This document shows positions 32,361-41,512 of a DNA stretch of 64,000 nucleotides, piece by piece. This DNA comes from Embleya sp049739465 (GTDB lineage: Bacteria > Actinomycetota > Actinomycetes > Streptomycetales > Streptomycetaceae). The number at the start of each line of letters is the position of its first letter. The stretch's first letter is position 1. Below the pieces are notes generated by a model. It did not search any database. It worked only from the letters and a program-made list of their open reading frames with translations, and was not told the origin of the DNA. A program made the position numbers and the translations under genes. Location: NCBI RefSeq assembly GCF_049739465.1, contig NZ_JBMHHY010000015.1:62001-126000 (forward strand), in the 5' to 3' direction.

Positions 32361-33005
32361 TCAGGAGTCCGGCATCGTGTACTTGTGCAGGTTCACCGAA
32401 CGGGACAGGCCCAGGCCGTACGCGCTCGCCCCTCGCCCGTACACCCCGAGGTAGACACCCGCGCTCTCCCCCGCCAGCACCCACCCGTAGGCCGATTCCC
32501 GATAGCGAAACCGCGCGGGTACCCCGTCGACCGGGATCGCCAGGTCGGTCCAGCCCGGTCCGGGCAGGTTGTCGGACAGGTCCCAGGCGATGTTGGTCTG
32601 CTGGTCCAGCCACTCCGCCCGGGTCTCCCGGTCCAACTGCCACGGCCAACTGTCCGCGAGCAACGCCACCCCGGCAAGTGACGCCGCGCTCGCCTTCGAG
32701 GTCGCCTCCATCTGCCCGGTGCCGTCCCCGGCCGGTCGTTTGGGACGCTGCGGCACGGTCACCACGGACACGAACCGCCGGGGCGTGGGGTCACCGGGCC
32801 GCCGACTCGGCAGGTCGCCGTGACCGAGCGTGCCGTACTCGATCGTGCGCCGGCCCTTGCACACCGACGACAACCAACGCCGCCCGTTCCAGCCCTCGTC
32901 CAGGCCGTACCAGGGGAAATCCGCACCCAGGTAGTCCGCCAGCAGGTCGGGCTTGCCGGCCTCGTCGGCGGGCAACGCCTCGCCCGCGTGGCTGATTGTG
33001 TCCAT
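32361..33005 (-). CDS. Hypothetical protein
   Basis: 214 residues, not recognised. It is soluble, with no signal or membrane helix, and rich in Trp and Tyr. Notable stretches are LGADFPWYGLDEGWNGRRWL, WPWQLDRETRAEWLDQQTNIAWDL and a C-terminal beta region VYLGVYGRGASAYGLGLSR. It looks like a compact alpha/beta protein. ATG 33005 has GGCGGAG immediately upstream. It sits between mrp and tatB in an otherwise conserved block and may be lineage-specific. Confidence 0.6.
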   Translation of the reverse strand: MDTISHAGEALPADEAGKPDLLADYLGADFPWYGLDEGWNGRRWLSSVCKGRRTIEYGTLGHGDLPSRRPGDPTPRRFVSVVTVPQRPKRPAGDGTGQMEATSKASAASLAGVALLADSWPWQLDRETRAEWLDQQTNIAWDLSDNLPGPGWTDLAIPVDGVPARFRYRESAYGWVLAGESAGVYLGVYGRGASAYGLGLSRSVNLHKYTMPDS

Positions 33006-33244
33006 GCTCCGCCTCAGGTCCTCTCGCGCGGCGCGACGGCGCCGCCGGCCGCCTCGGTATGCCATGCCCGGCGTCCACCTCCCCCGACGATCGCGGGTGG
33101 ACCGATCATCCGATACATGTATCCGCCGAGTCACCGACCACACACCGCCCGTGTACTTCGGCTACATAGTGCCCGAATGCGCGCGCGACCCGGCACCGCG
33201 CGCGCCGGGGCGCAGCGGGGCGTCGGGCGCGCGGGGGCGGCGCG

Positions 33245-33733
33245 TCAGGTCGCGTCGGCGTCGTACGGCGGGCGCTCGCCGGGCACGACCCGGGAGCCGC
33301 CGGTGTCCTTGCGCAGCGAGGGACCGTCGGTGTCCTTGCGCAGCGACGGGCCGACGCTCTCCCGGCGCGGCGCCGGCGGGTAGGCCGCCTCCGGCACGTC
33401 CGGGTCGAACAGGTTGCCGCTCGTCAGGCCCTTGATGTCGGCGAAGTCCTTGCCGAGCGAGTCGCGCAGCTCCCGGATCCCCAGGTCGTCGTCGCCGTCG
33501 CCCATCAGGTTCTTGCGGACGAAGGTCTTCGGGTTCAGGTCCTCGAGGTGCATGTCCTGGAACTCCGGACCGAGTTCCTTCTTCAGGTCCGCCCGGGCCC
33601 CGGACGAGAACTCGCGGAACTTGCGAATGGTGCGGGCCACGTCGGCGATCATCTTCGGCAGCTTCTCCGGCCCGAAGATGACGATCGCGAGGATGACGAG
33701 CACGACCATCTCGGGTGCACCCACGTCGAACAC
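33245..33733 (-). CDS. tatB: Twin-arginine translocase subunit TatB
   Basis: 162 residues. The N-terminal membrane helix with the invariant Glu (MFDVGAPEMVVLVILAIVIF), the FGPEKLPKM hinge and the amphipathic helix (ARTIRKFREFSSGARADLKKELG) identify TatB, which passes folded proteins to the TatA pore. GTG 33733 has GTGGAG at 7-nt spacing. The C-terminal tail contains a near-perfect in-frame duplication (GPSLRKDTDGPSLRKDT). It is the last gene of the sigE, anti-sigma, htrA-like, tatB series, though a large hairpin separates it from htrA. Confidence 0.9.
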   Translation of the reverse strand: MFDVGAPEMVVLVILAIVIFGPEKLPKMIADVARTIRKFREFSSGARADLKKELGPEFQDMHLEDLNPKTFVRKNLMGDGDDDLGIRELRDSLGKDFADIKGLTSGNLFDPDVPEAAYPPAPRRESVGPSLRKDTDGPSLRKDTGGSRVVPGERPPYDADAT

Positions 33734-33754
33734 CTGGACTCCACGAGATTGCGC

Positions 33755-33786
33755 GAGGGGGTTCGGTCGGCCGACCGAACCCCCTC
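33755..33786 (-). terminator. 32-bp perfect palindrome between htrA-like gene and tatB
   Basis: The two 16-nt arms (GAGGGGGTTCGGTCGG and complement) have no loop. It ends 22 nt before the tatB start, so it may terminate or attenuate read-through from the stress operon. Confidence 0.65.
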
Positions 33787-33908
33787 AGAGTAGTCGTCGG
33801 CTCCCGGTGCGGAAGGTGCCGCCTGTCCCGAACCCTCCGTTTGGTGCCGATCGTCGAAAGATGTGATCACCCGGCCATGCGTACGTCATGTCCGGGTCAT
33901 CCGGCTTG

Positions 33909-35825
33909 TCAGCCGGCTTCGAGGGTCATCTCCACCGTGCGCTCGGCCCCGTCCCGGTCGATGGTCAGCTTGGCCACCGTGCCCGGCGCCTTCGCCCGGA
34001 TCGCCACGATCAGCTCGTTGGCGTCGTGCACCTTGCGCCCGTCGATCGCCTTGATCACGTCGCCCGGCTTGAGGCCGGCCTTCTCGGCCGGGCCGCCGGC
34101 CCGGATCGGCGGCGTGCCCTTGACGTCCTGCGGCGCGATCCGCGCGCCGTCGCCCTGGTAGGCGACGTCGAGTGTGACGCCGATCACCGGGTGGGACGCC
34201 TTGCCGGTGTCGATCAACTGCTGCGCGACCCGACGCCCCTGGTTGATCGGGATGGCGAAGCCGAGGCCGATGCTGCCCGCCTCCTGCTGCCCGCCGAACG
34301 GATTGCCCTGCCCGCCGCCGCCGGCCGAGCGGATCGCCGAGTTGATCCCGATCACCGAACCCGCCGCGTCGATCAGCGGCCCGCCCGAGTTGCCCGGGTT
34401 GATCGGCGCGTCGGTCTGCAGCGCGCTGATGTACGAGACGTCGCTGCCCGAGGTGCCCGCGCTGACCGCGCGGTCCTTGGCGCTGATGATCCCGGAGGTG
34501 ACGGTGCCCTCCAGGTTGAACGGGGCGCCGATGGCGATCACCGGGTCGCCGACCTGGACGCCGTCGGAGTTGCCCAGCGGCAGCGGGTGCAGCCCCTGCA
34601 CGCCGGAGACCCGGATCACCGCGAGGTCGTAGCCGGTGTCCCGGCCGACCAGCGACGCGGTGGTCTGCTGACCGTCGTTGAAGGTCACCGTGATCGTGCC
34701 GCCGGACGCGGCCGACTCGACCACGTGGTTGTTGGTCAGGATGTCGCCGGCCGTGTCCAGTACGAAACCGGTGCCGGTGGCCTCGCCGCGACCGGTCTTG
34801 GCGTGGATGTACACGACGCCGGGCAGCGTGCTGCCGGCCAGCCCGGCGATGGTGTCCTTGCCCCGGGCCGGCCCGGTGGGGGGCGGGTTGCCGAGGCGCA
34901 CCTTGGTGTCGTGTCGATCCGCGACCCACGCACCGATGCCGCCGCCGATCAGCCCGGCCACGAGCGCGAGCGCGGCGGCCCACCCCACGAGCCGCTTCCC
35001 GTAACGCTTGCCGAGGTCCGCTGTGGGCCCACCGGCCCCGGTCATGTCCCCGGGGACCGGATAGCCGTACGGCACGGCCTGATAGGGCCCGTAGGCCGCC
35101 TGTGGGGCATACGAGGGGTGCGGCCCGTACGGCCCGTAGCCCGGCTGCCCGCCCACCGGCGCGCCGTACGGCCCGGGATGCCCGCCGACCGGCGCGCCGT
35201 ACGGCTGCCCCGGCCACTGCGGCGCGACCGGCGGCGGCTGCGGCGGCGGTGCGAACGGGTCGTAGGCGGGATCGTCCGCACTGGGCAACTCGGCGGTCCC
35301 GTGCGCCACACCGGCGACTGCGTCCCGCCCCCCGGGCCCGGCCGCGCCGAACGCCGCCGGCTCCGCGGCGGGATCGCTCGGCGTCTCCTTCACCAACGAC
35401 GGCCGATCCGCAAACGCCACGGGTTCGCCGTCACCGGCATCCCGTCCACCGAGACCCTCGGTCGGACCCGAAACGCCGTCCTGCGCCCGCACCTCGGCCG
35501 CCGACTCGCCGACCGGGCCGCCGGCGCCCGCGCCCCGCGAGCCGGCCTCGGCCGGCTGCCCGGCGAGGCCCTCCGCCTCGGCGCCGAGCACGGGCCGCAC
35601 CTCGGTCGCCGACTCCTCGGCGGACTCGGCCCCGCCCGTACCCCCGATGCCGCCATCGCCGACGCGCGCCTCGCCGGGCGGGTCGGCCGAGGTCGTCGCC
35701 TCGGGGCGCGCGTCCGCTCCGGCCTCCGTGGACACGCGTGGGAAGGCCGCCGGTTCCACCTCGTGGACGCGCGCGTCGTCGCCTCGCGGCGGCTCCGCTC
35801 CCCCGCGGCCGTATGCGTCGCTCAT
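33909..35825 (-). CDS. HtrA/DegP-like S1C serine protease with PDZ domain
   Basis: 638 residues. About 265 residues of disordered, acidic and then Pro/Tyr/Gly-rich cytoplasmic sequence come first. A membrane helix (LVGWAAALALVAGLIGGGIGAW) leads to an extracytoplasmic trypsin-like domain. The triad is His in LTNNHVV (about 366), Asp in GYDLAVIRV (about 399) and Ser in NPGNSGGPL (about 479). A PDZ domain ends the protein (KAGLKPGDVIKAIDG). It should degrade misfolded or regulatory envelope proteins. It follows the anti-sigma and sigE genes, as in mycobacteria, where HtrA-type protease and this sigma belong to the same envelope-stress circuit. ATG 35825 has GGAAGG upstream. Confidence 0.9.
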   Translation of the reverse strand: MSDAYGRGGAEPPRGDDARVHEVEPAAFPRVSTEAGADARPEATTSADPPGEARVGDGGIGGTGGAESAEESATEVRPVLGAEAEGLAGQPAEAGSRGAGAGGPVGESAAEVRAQDGVSGPTEGLGGRDAGDGEPVAFADRPSLVKETPSDPAAEPAAFGAAGPGGRDAVAGVAHGTAELPSADDPAYDPFAPPPQPPPVAPQWPGQPYGAPVGGHPGPYGAPVGGQPGYGPYGPHPSYAPQAAYGPYQAVPYGYPVPGDMTGAGGPTADLGKRYGKRLVGWAAALALVAGLIGGGIGAWVADRHDTKVRLGNPPPTGPARGKDTIAGLAGSTLPGVVYIHAKTGRGEATGTGFVLDTAGDILTNNHVVESAASGGTITVTFNDGQQTTASLVGRDTGYDLAVIRVSGVQGLHPLPLGNSDGVQVGDPVIAIGAPFNLEGTVTSGIISAKDRAVSAGTSGSDVSYISALQTDAPINPGNSGGPLIDAAGSVIGINSAIRSAGGGGQGNPFGGQQEAGSIGLGFAIPINQGRRVAQQLIDTGKASHPVIGVTLDVAYQGDGARIAPQDVKGTPPIRAGGPAEKAGLKPGDVIKAIDGRKVHDANELIVAIRAKAPGTVAKLTIDRDGAERTVEMTLEAG

Positions 35826-36022
35826 CGTGTGCCTTCCTACCGCTCCCGGTGTGCCGGGCACCTGCTGCTTCTCCGACACGGCCACAGTCTGGCGGGTGTC
35901 GAGTGTCGATGGGTGTGCTGCCGGCCGCGCGGATCCCCGCCACGCCCCGCCGGCCGCGCGAACGCACCGCGGCGGGGCCGCCCGGCGGGACCGGACCCGC
36001 TCGGGCGCGCCGACCGACCGGC

Positions 36023-36637
36023 TCAGTGCCGGACGTCGACCTGCTGTACCGACACCGCCAGCGGTGTCCCCGCCAGCACCGGTACGGGGTGCCGAGGAGC
36101 CCTGGGCGGCAACGCGGTCGTACTCGCGGCCTGCTCCACGAGATAACGCTCCACGGCCGGAGCCGCGGGCCGTCCCTCGGTGCCGCCGCTGGTCCCGCCC
36201 GGCACGAACGCGCTGCTCAGCGCGACGGCCATCATCGAAAACGCGCCCGCGGCGGCGAACGTCAACCGCCGCCGGCTCACCGGCGGCCGCACCCGCTCGG
36301 GCATGTTGCCCGGTCGGCCGCCGCGCGGGCCGGTCCCGCGCGTCCGCACACGTGCCGAGGCCGCCGGTCGCCCGGCGGCCGGGAAGGTGAAACGATCCCC
36401 CGCCGGCGGCGGCGGAGGTTCCCCGGCCGACTCGCCGAGCGCGAGCAGGCGCGCCATCAGGTCCTCCGAGGGACCCGGCTGACGCACCTTGCCGAGCAGT
36501 TGTTTCACCTGGCGCTGTTCCTCCGCCGCCTCGCGACACTCCGCGCATTCGGCAAGGTGCGCCAGCACCTTCTCCCGGGCCTCGTGGCCCAGCTCGCCGT
36601 CCACATAGGCGGCGAGTTTGTCCTCGAGGTGGCTCAT
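36023..36637 (-). CDS. Membrane anti-sigma factor with zinc-finger (ZAS) domain
   Basis: 204 residues. The N-terminal anti-sigma domain has the zinc motif H27xxxC31xxC34 (AHLAECAEC). A Pro-rich linker and a single membrane helix (LTFAAAGAFSMMAVALSSAF) precede an extracytoplasmic tail of about 60 residues. This matches RseA/RsrA-like inhibitors of ECF sigma factors, which suits its place directly downstream of the ECF sigma gene. ATG 36637 is chosen for GAGGTGGGG. Release may involve proteolysis or zinc-site oxidation; neither can be decided here. Confidence 0.85.
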   Translation of the reverse strand: MSHLEDKLAAYVDGELGHEAREKVLAHLAECAECREAAEEQRQVKQLLGKVRQPGPSEDLMARLLALGESAGEPPPPPAGDRFTFPAAGRPAASARVRTRGTGPRGGRPGNMPERVRPPVSRRRLTFAAAGAFSMMAVALSSAFVPGGTSGGTEGRPAAPAVERYLVEQAASTTALPPRAPRHPVPVLAGTPLAVSVQQVDVRH

Positions 36638-36741
36638 GTCCCCACCTCGCATGCCACACGTCGGGTCGCGGCGCGCCCCACCCGTGTGGCACTCACTACC
36701 CCCCTGCCCAAGCGGTCGCCGGGCTCACTGGTCACGGTCCC

Positions 36742-37407
36742 TCATCTCCGCACCGTGGTCCGGACCTCCGCAGCCGTCTCCTGGCCTGCCTTGTTCCGGG
36801 GAGCACGATGCCGCAGCGCCGCGCGAAGCTGGGACCGGCCGCGGTGGATGCGGCTGCGCACGGTCCCGAGTTTCACTCCGAGCGTGGTGGCGATCTCCTC
36901 GTACGACAGGCCCTCGATGTCACACAGCACGACCGCGGCGCGGAACTCCGGAGCGAGCGCGTCCAGCGCCTGCTGGACGTCCGCGTCCAGGTGGGCGTCG
37001 TCATATGCCTGCGCGGGAGAGAGCTCACGACCGGCGAGGCGTTCGCCCGCGTCGTCGCCCAGACCCTCGAAGCGGATGCGCTGACGGCGCCGAACCATGT
37101 CGAGGAAAAGGTTCGTGGTGATGCGGTGCAGCCAACCCTCGAACGTGCCGGGCGTGTAGCTCGACAACGATCGGAACACTCGGACGAACACCTCTTGGGT
37201 GATGTCGTCCGCGTCGTGCGGGTTGCCGCTGAGGCGGTAGGCGAGCCGATAGACCCGGGCGGAGTGGGTGCGGACGATGTCCTCCCACGACGGCGGGACC
37301 CATTCGGCCTGGGCTGGGCTGCTGATTGCGTTTGCGGCTTCGGCCACGTGATCCGGCATCGGCGACGCGTCGCGGGTACAGGATTGTTCCCCGCGGTGGT
37401 CGACCAC
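36742..37407 (-). CDS. sigE: ECF sigma factor, SigE-like
   Basis: 221 residues. Region 2 (VYRLAYRLSGNPHDADDITQEVF, FRSLSSYTPGTFEGWLHRI) and region 4 with helix-turn-helix (LSYEEIATTLGVKLGTVRSRIHRGR) are complete; region 3 is absent as in all ECF factors. GTG 37407 is chosen because AGGAGG lies 7 nt upstream; longer in-frame starts overlap this site. The downstream order anti-sigma, htrA-like, tatB and the upstream divergent O-methyltransferase match the mycobacterial sigE locus, which governs envelope stress. Confidence 0.85.
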   Translation of the reverse strand: MVDHRGEQSCTRDASPMPDHVAEAANAISSPAQAEWVPPSWEDIVRTHSARVYRLAYRLSGNPHDADDITQEVFVRVFRSLSSYTPGTFEGWLHRITTNLFLDMVRRRQRIRFEGLGDDAGERLAGRELSPAQAYDDAHLDADVQQALDALAPEFRAAVVLCDIEGLSYEEIATTLGVKLGTVRSRIHRGRSQLRAALRHRAPRNKAGQETAAEVRTTVRR

Positions 37408-37672
37408 TGCCACACCTCCTCTTCCGAGTAGCGCAACCACCATAAGCGTCCTGCCTGTTAAGCCCGGATAAGGGCGCCGGGCCCCGATCCCAACCCACCT
37501 GCGGTGCCGCGAGACCACGAGCCTCGTGTTCACCTGTCTTCCGAAGGGGCCAACGAACCGACCCCGGCCCGGGTTCCCCGATCCGCGCCGACCGCTTCCC
37601 GAGCGGTCCGCCGCACTCGTGCGGCGCTCCCCGGCCGGGTGGGTGACCCCTCGGTAATACCCTTGCGCTCAG

Positions 37673-38359
37673 GTGGCCGACCCGTCGAGACGCGTACGGG
37701 CGGTCGGGACAGAGGAGGAAGCCATTTCCGGCAATCGCCAGGCGAGCTGGGCGTTCGCGGAAGAGTACGTCGGCGAGGACGCCGTCCTCGCGGGCGCCCG
37801 CGCCCGCGCCCGGGAAGTCGGCGTGGTCCCGATAGGTCCGGGCGGCGGTGCCGCGCTGCGCTTCCTGGCCGCCGCGGTGGAGGCCAAGGCGGTCGCCGAG
37901 ATCGGGACCGGGACCGGGGTCTCCGGCCTCTACCTGCTCCGCGGCATGCGTGCCGACGGGGTGCTCACCACCGTCGACGCCGACCCGGAGAACCAGCGGC
38001 TCGCGAAGGAGACCTTCACCGAGGCCGGCTTCCCCAGCGGACGCGCCCGATTCATCCCGGGCCGCGCCCTGGAGGTGCTGCCCCGGCTCGCCGACGGCGG
38101 CTACGACCTGGTGTTCTGCGACGGCGACCGGCTCGAATACCTGGACTATCTGGCCGAGGCGATGCGCCTGCTGCGACCGGGCGGCGTGGTCTGCTTCGAC
38201 AACGCGCTGCTGCACGACCGGGTGGCCGATCCGGCGCACCGGGACGCGGAGACCGCCGCCGTGCGCGACGTGTTGCGGGTGATCCGCGAGCACGAGGCGC
38301 TGGTGCCCGCACTGCTCCCGGTCGGCGACGGGCTGCTGTGCGCGGCCCGGCGAGGCTGA
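37673..38359 (+). CDS. SAM-dependent O-methyltransferase (Rv1220c-type)
   Basis: 228 residues if GTG 37673 is used. The Rossmann methyltransferase motifs are VAEIGTGTGVSGLYLL (motif I), TTVDADPEN, and YDLVFCDGDRLEYLDYL. The C-terminus LLPVGDGLLC is typical of the family, close to catechol/CoA-type O-methyltransferases. The gene is divergent from sigE, a conserved arrangement. The start is odd: no ribosome site precedes GTG 37673, while a perfect AGGAGG (37713-37718) lies 5 nt before an ATT codon (37724) at the position where homologous sequence begins (SGNRQASWAFAEEYV). Initiation at ATT is therefore possible. Confidence 0.85.
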   Translation: MADPSRRVRAVGTEEEAISGNRQASWAFAEEYVGEDAVLAGARARAREVGVVPIGPGGGAALRFLAAAVEAKAVAEIGTGTGVSGLYLLRGMRADGVLTTVDADPENQRLAKETFTEAGFPSGRARFIPGRALEVLPRLADGGYDLVFCDGDRLEYLDYLAEAMRLLRPGGVVCFDNALLHDRVADPAHRDAETAAVRDVLRVIREHEALVPALLPVGDGLLCAARRG

Positions 38360-38404
38360 GCCCGAGCGCGGGCGGGGCCGACCGCGACCCGGTCCGGAGC
38401 ATGC

Positions 38405-38454
38405 CGACGGCCCCGGTACGGACATGAGTCTCCATGTCCGCGCCGGGGCCGTCG
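38405..38454. terminator. Bidirectional terminator
   Basis: A long hairpin (CGACGGCCCCGG.. with its complement ..CCGGGGCCGTCG, interrupted by one small internal mismatch) with AGTCT near the tip, between the methyltransferase and the DUF3117 gene. Confidence 0.75.
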
Positions 38455-38490
38455 CATCACGACTTTCGTCGAGGGCGTCGCCCCTGGGGG

Positions 38491-38658
38491 TCAGCCCACG
38501 GCGTTCTTCAGCGCCTCGCTCAGGGCGCCGGCCTCATCGGCCGACAGCTCGACTACGAGCCGTCCACCGCCCTCAAGCGGAACGCGCATGACGATGCCCC
38601 GCCCTTCCTTGGTCACCTCGAGCGGGCCGTCGCCCGTCCGCGGCTTCATGGCCGCCAT
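38491..38658 (-). CDS. DUF3117 small protein
   Basis: 55 residues, the usual length of this actinobacterial family. The sequence MAAMKPRTGDGPLEVTKEGR and the RLVVELSADEAGALSEAL helix are its hallmarks. ATG 38658 has GGAAGGGG upstream. Function is unknown. It lies in a conserved neighbourhood with tag and the DivIVA-like gene, as in mycobacteria. Confidence 0.85.
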   Translation of the reverse strand: MAAMKPRTGDGPLEVTKEGRGIVMRVPLEGGGRLVVELSADEAGALSEALKNAVG

Positions 38659-38939
38659 GCTCGTTCCCCTTCCTGCATATCGACGCACCGGTGCTCAAAC
38701 CGGCCACCGGTCTTCGAGAGCATTGATCAGGGACCATTATCCCGCATCGAACGGTGGGGTGAGCAACATCGGGTCCCGTCGACCTCTCGAACCCCGTCCG
38801 TACGGCGCGGAATGAGCCGGTCCGTCCCGGCTCGAAATCGAGCTGACACACCGTCAGGGCCGGGCGTCGGCCCGGCCGCTCGGTCCGGCATGCTGTGCAC
38901 ATCCCACCTGCGGCGATGCATCTGATGTGGAGGCAAGTC

Positions 38940-39737
38940 ATGACCGACAAGGCCGAGAACGTGCGCTACGAACTCGTCGACGGAGTCGCGACCGTCACGC
39001 TGGACCGGCCGGACGCGATGAACTCGCTGGACGAGCCGACCAAGATCGAATTGCGCGACGCGATCCTGCGCGCGGCGGCGGATCGACACGTCCGGGCCGT
39101 CCTGCTGACCGGCAGCGGTCGGGCGTTTTGTGTCGGTCAGGACCTGAAAGCGCATATTCGCCAATTGGCGACAAGTCCCGAGGCCACCTTCGCGACCGTG
39201 CGCGAGCACTACAACCCGTTGGTGACCGCGCTGGCCACGATGGCCAAGCCGGTGGTCGCGGCGGTCAACGGCGTTGCGGCCGGAGCCGGCGCGGCGATCG
39301 CGTGGGCCTGCGACTTCCGGATCATGGCGGACACGGCCGGGTTCAACACCGCGTTCGCGGGCGTCGCGCTGACCGCCGACTCGGGCGCGTCCTGGACCCT
39401 GCCGCGCCTGATCGGTCAGGCCCGGGCGCTCGAACTGCTGATGTTGCCGCGCACGATCAAGGCCGCCGAGGCGCTCGAACTGGGCCTGGCCAACCGGGTC
39501 GTCCCGGCGGATCAGGTCGCCGACACGGCCCTGGATCTGGCCCGCCGCCTGGCCGAGGGCCCGACGGTGGCGTTGGCCGCGCTCAAGGAGTCGGTGGCCT
39601 ACGGCGCATCACACTCGCTGGTGGAGACGCTGGCCAAGGAGGACGAACTGCAACTGCGCGCGGGCAGCTCCGAGGACCACAAAATCGCGGTGGCCGCGTT
39701 CGTGGCCAAGGAGCAGCCGAACTTCACCGGCCGCTGA
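38940..39737 (+). CDS. Enoyl-CoA hydratase/isomerase family protein
   Basis: 265 residues of the crotonase fold. The CoA-binding and oxyanion-hole blocks are GSGRAFCVGQDLK and NGVAAGAGAAIAWACDFRIM. The C-terminal helices include PRTIKAAEALELGLANRVV. This form, without Glu at the usual first catalytic site, resembles PaaG/EchA isomerases. ATG 38940 has GTGGAGG. It probably acts in fatty-acid or aromatic-acid beta-oxidation; the exact reaction is open. Confidence 0.85.
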   Translation: MTDKAENVRYELVDGVATVTLDRPDAMNSLDEPTKIELRDAILRAAADRHVRAVLLTGSGRAFCVGQDLKAHIRQLATSPEATFATVREHYNPLVTALATMAKPVVAAVNGVAAGAGAAIAWACDFRIMADTAGFNTAFAGVALTADSGASWTLPRLIGQARALELLMLPRTIKAAEALELGLANRVVPADQVADTALDLARRLAEGPTVALAALKESVAYGASHSLVETLAKEDELQLRAGSSEDHKIAVAAFVAKEQPNFTGR

Positions 39738-40210
39738 CCCGGTCGCCGCACCCGGCCGCACCCAGCGGCAGGCGCACCCGGCTTCCCGACCCCGGCCCGC
39801 GTCGGCGCGCGGGCGCGTGGGCGGCGATCGGGCCGGGGAACCGAAAGCGTCCGCGCCCGGGTTCCCCGACCGACGCCGTGCCGGGTGATCCCCGGCGCCG
39901 TGGCCGCGGGCACGCCCCACCGGTTCCCGGCCCCGGCTCGCGCCCGACGGAGCGTGGGCCGGGGCCGGGCCGACGAACGCCCTCGCATCCTCGGCCGGGG
40001 CGGCGCCGGGCAACATCCGGTGCCGTCGCGGCAGGTGTACGCCGGTTCGCCCGGCCCGGCCCGACCGCGCGGACCGCGATCCGACGGACCGCGATCCGGC
40101 AGCCGTACGCCGCCGGTGCCGGGTGTGGCGTCCGGCTCGACGCTTCGTCTCGTCGTACCGGGGACCGGGTGCCGAAGGCCGGGCGCCGGGCCAGGGCGTG
40201 TCCTCAAGCC
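39738..40210. other. 473-bp GC-rich spacer without a gene
   Basis: It consists of GC-rich inverted repeats, for example CGGGGAACC (39834-39842) with GGTTCCCCG (39860-39868), and GGCCCCGGC with GCCGGGGCC near 39930-39975. The first could terminate the hydratase gene. Open frames here are composition artefacts. Confidence 0.5.
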
Positions 40211-40789
40211 CTAGCGGGAGACGCAGCCCTTGAGGTGGTCGTTGACCAGGCCGCACGCCTGCATCAGGGCGTAGGCCGTGGTCGGGCCGACGAATCGGAA
40301 ACCCTTGCGCTTGAGTTCCTTGGCCAGCGCGGTGGACTCGTCGGTGACCGCCGGTACGTCCGACAGGGCCTTGGGCGCCTTTCGCCGCCCGGAAGGTGCG
40401 AACGACCAGACGAGCGCGTCCAGACCGCCCTGGAGGGCCTGCGCCGCCTGTGCGTTGGCGATCGCCGCGTCGATCTTGGCCCGATTGCGGATGATCCCCT
40501 CGTCGGCGAGCAGCCGCGCCCGGTCCGTGTCGTCGAACCCCGCCACCTCGGCGATCGAGAAGTCCGCGAAGGCGGCCCGGAAGCCCGGCCGCCGACGCAG
40601 GATGGTCAGCCAGGACAACCCGGACTGGAACGCCTCCAGACACAGGCGCTCGTACAGCTTGTCCTCGCCGTGCACGGGGACGCCCCACTCGGTGTCGTGG
40701 TAGACCCGATAGTCCTCCGGGCCGGTGGCGCCCCACGGGCAGCGCAGCAATCCGTCCGGTCCCGCGACCGGACCGCCGACGACGGTCAC
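40211..40789 (-). CDS. tag: DNA-3-methyladenine glycosylase I
   Basis: 192 residues, normal for Tag. It removes 3-methyladenine from alkylated DNA. Marks are the N-terminal RCPWG and YHDTEWGVPVHGEDKLYE blocks, the helix-hairpin region LTILRRRPGFRAAF and the C-terminal RFVGPTTAYALMQACGLVNDH. The N-terminal Cys and the C-terminal His/Cys (KGCVSR) fit the zinc site. GTG 40789 overlaps the stop of the DivIVA-like gene as GTGA, so the two are translationally coupled. Confidence 0.92.
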   Translation of the reverse strand: MTVVGGPVAGPDGLLRCPWGATGPEDYRVYHDTEWGVPVHGEDKLYERLCLEAFQSGLSWLTILRRRPGFRAAFADFSIAEVAGFDDTDRARLLADEGIIRNRAKIDAAIANAQAAQALQGGLDALVWSFAPSGRRKAPKALSDVPAVTDESTALAKELKRKGFRFVGPTTAYALMQACGLVNDHLKGCVSR

Positions 40790-41361
40790 GATTTCGGGTC
40801 GCCCTTCGCCTCGGCGGACGCGGCGTCCGCGTCGGCGGCTGCGGCGGCCTCGGGGGTGACCTCGGCGGCCGGCGCCTCGGGCTGCTCCGCCGCGTCCGCC
40901 CCCGGGTCGGCGGCGATCTGCGGGCCGGCCTCGGTCGGCTCGGCCGCGGCGGGCTTCTCCAGGGACAGCGTGGTACCCGACGCGCGCGGCGGCGGGGCGA
41001 CCCGACCGGCGCCGAGCGCACTCGCCCCCGCCCCGGGCGCCGCGCCCGGCACGGTGACCGTGACGCCGGCCGGCATGGTGCCGGTGATCTTGTACTCCAG
41101 CTCCAGGATCCGCGCGTCACGCGCCGCGAGTTCGCCGGTGAGCCGATCGAGCACCAGGTCGACCTCGCTCATCCGGTAGCCGCGAAAGACCACGGGGAAC
41201 CGGATGTGGTCCACGTCCGCGCTCGTGAGCGGGCGGTCGCCGGGCATCCGCAGCTCGGGCTGCTCGCGGTAGGCGTCGGGAAGGGAGCCACCCGCCCCGA
41301 GCACGACCGAGGCGATCACGAGGATCACCCCGGTCACCACGACAAGCTGGATCCAGAACAC
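40786..41361 (-). CDS. DivIVA-domain membrane protein
   Basis: 191 residues. An N-terminal membrane helix (IQLVVVTGVILVIASVVL) is followed by a short DivIVA-like segment (DVDHIRFPVVFRGYRMSEVDLVLDRL) with a coiled coil (TGELAARDARILELEYKI), then an Ala/Glu/Pro-rich tail. GTG 41361 is chosen for GAAGGGGAG upstream. It is the actinobacterial DivIVA-related protein found next to tag; a role in cell growth or division is inferred. Confidence 0.8.
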   Translation of the reverse strand: MFWIQLVVVTGVILVIASVVLGAGGSLPDAYREQPELRMPGDRPLTSADVDHIRFPVVFRGYRMSEVDLVLDRLTGELAARDARILELEYKITGTMPAGVTVTVPGAAPGAGASALGAGRVAPPPRASGTTLSLEKPAAAEPTEAGPQIAADPGADAAEQPEAPAAEVTPEAAAAADADAASAEAKGDPKS

Positions 41362-41512
41362 GGACGGCTCCCCTTCGACGATGGTGCAGCTGCTGGGACG
41401 GGTGTCCGCTCCGGGCCGCTTCGGGAAGCCCCCGGGTCGTCGCACGGGACGATCGTGCCACGATCAGGGGGTCAGGTGGCACGTGCAGGGCGTGGTGGGA
41501 GAGGTCGACGGG

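Noticed and set aside
39885..40214. A 109-codon open frame between the hydratase and tag genes
   Set aside because: It is Arg/Gly/Pro-rich, overlaps inverted repeats, lacks a ribosome site and matches no known family.
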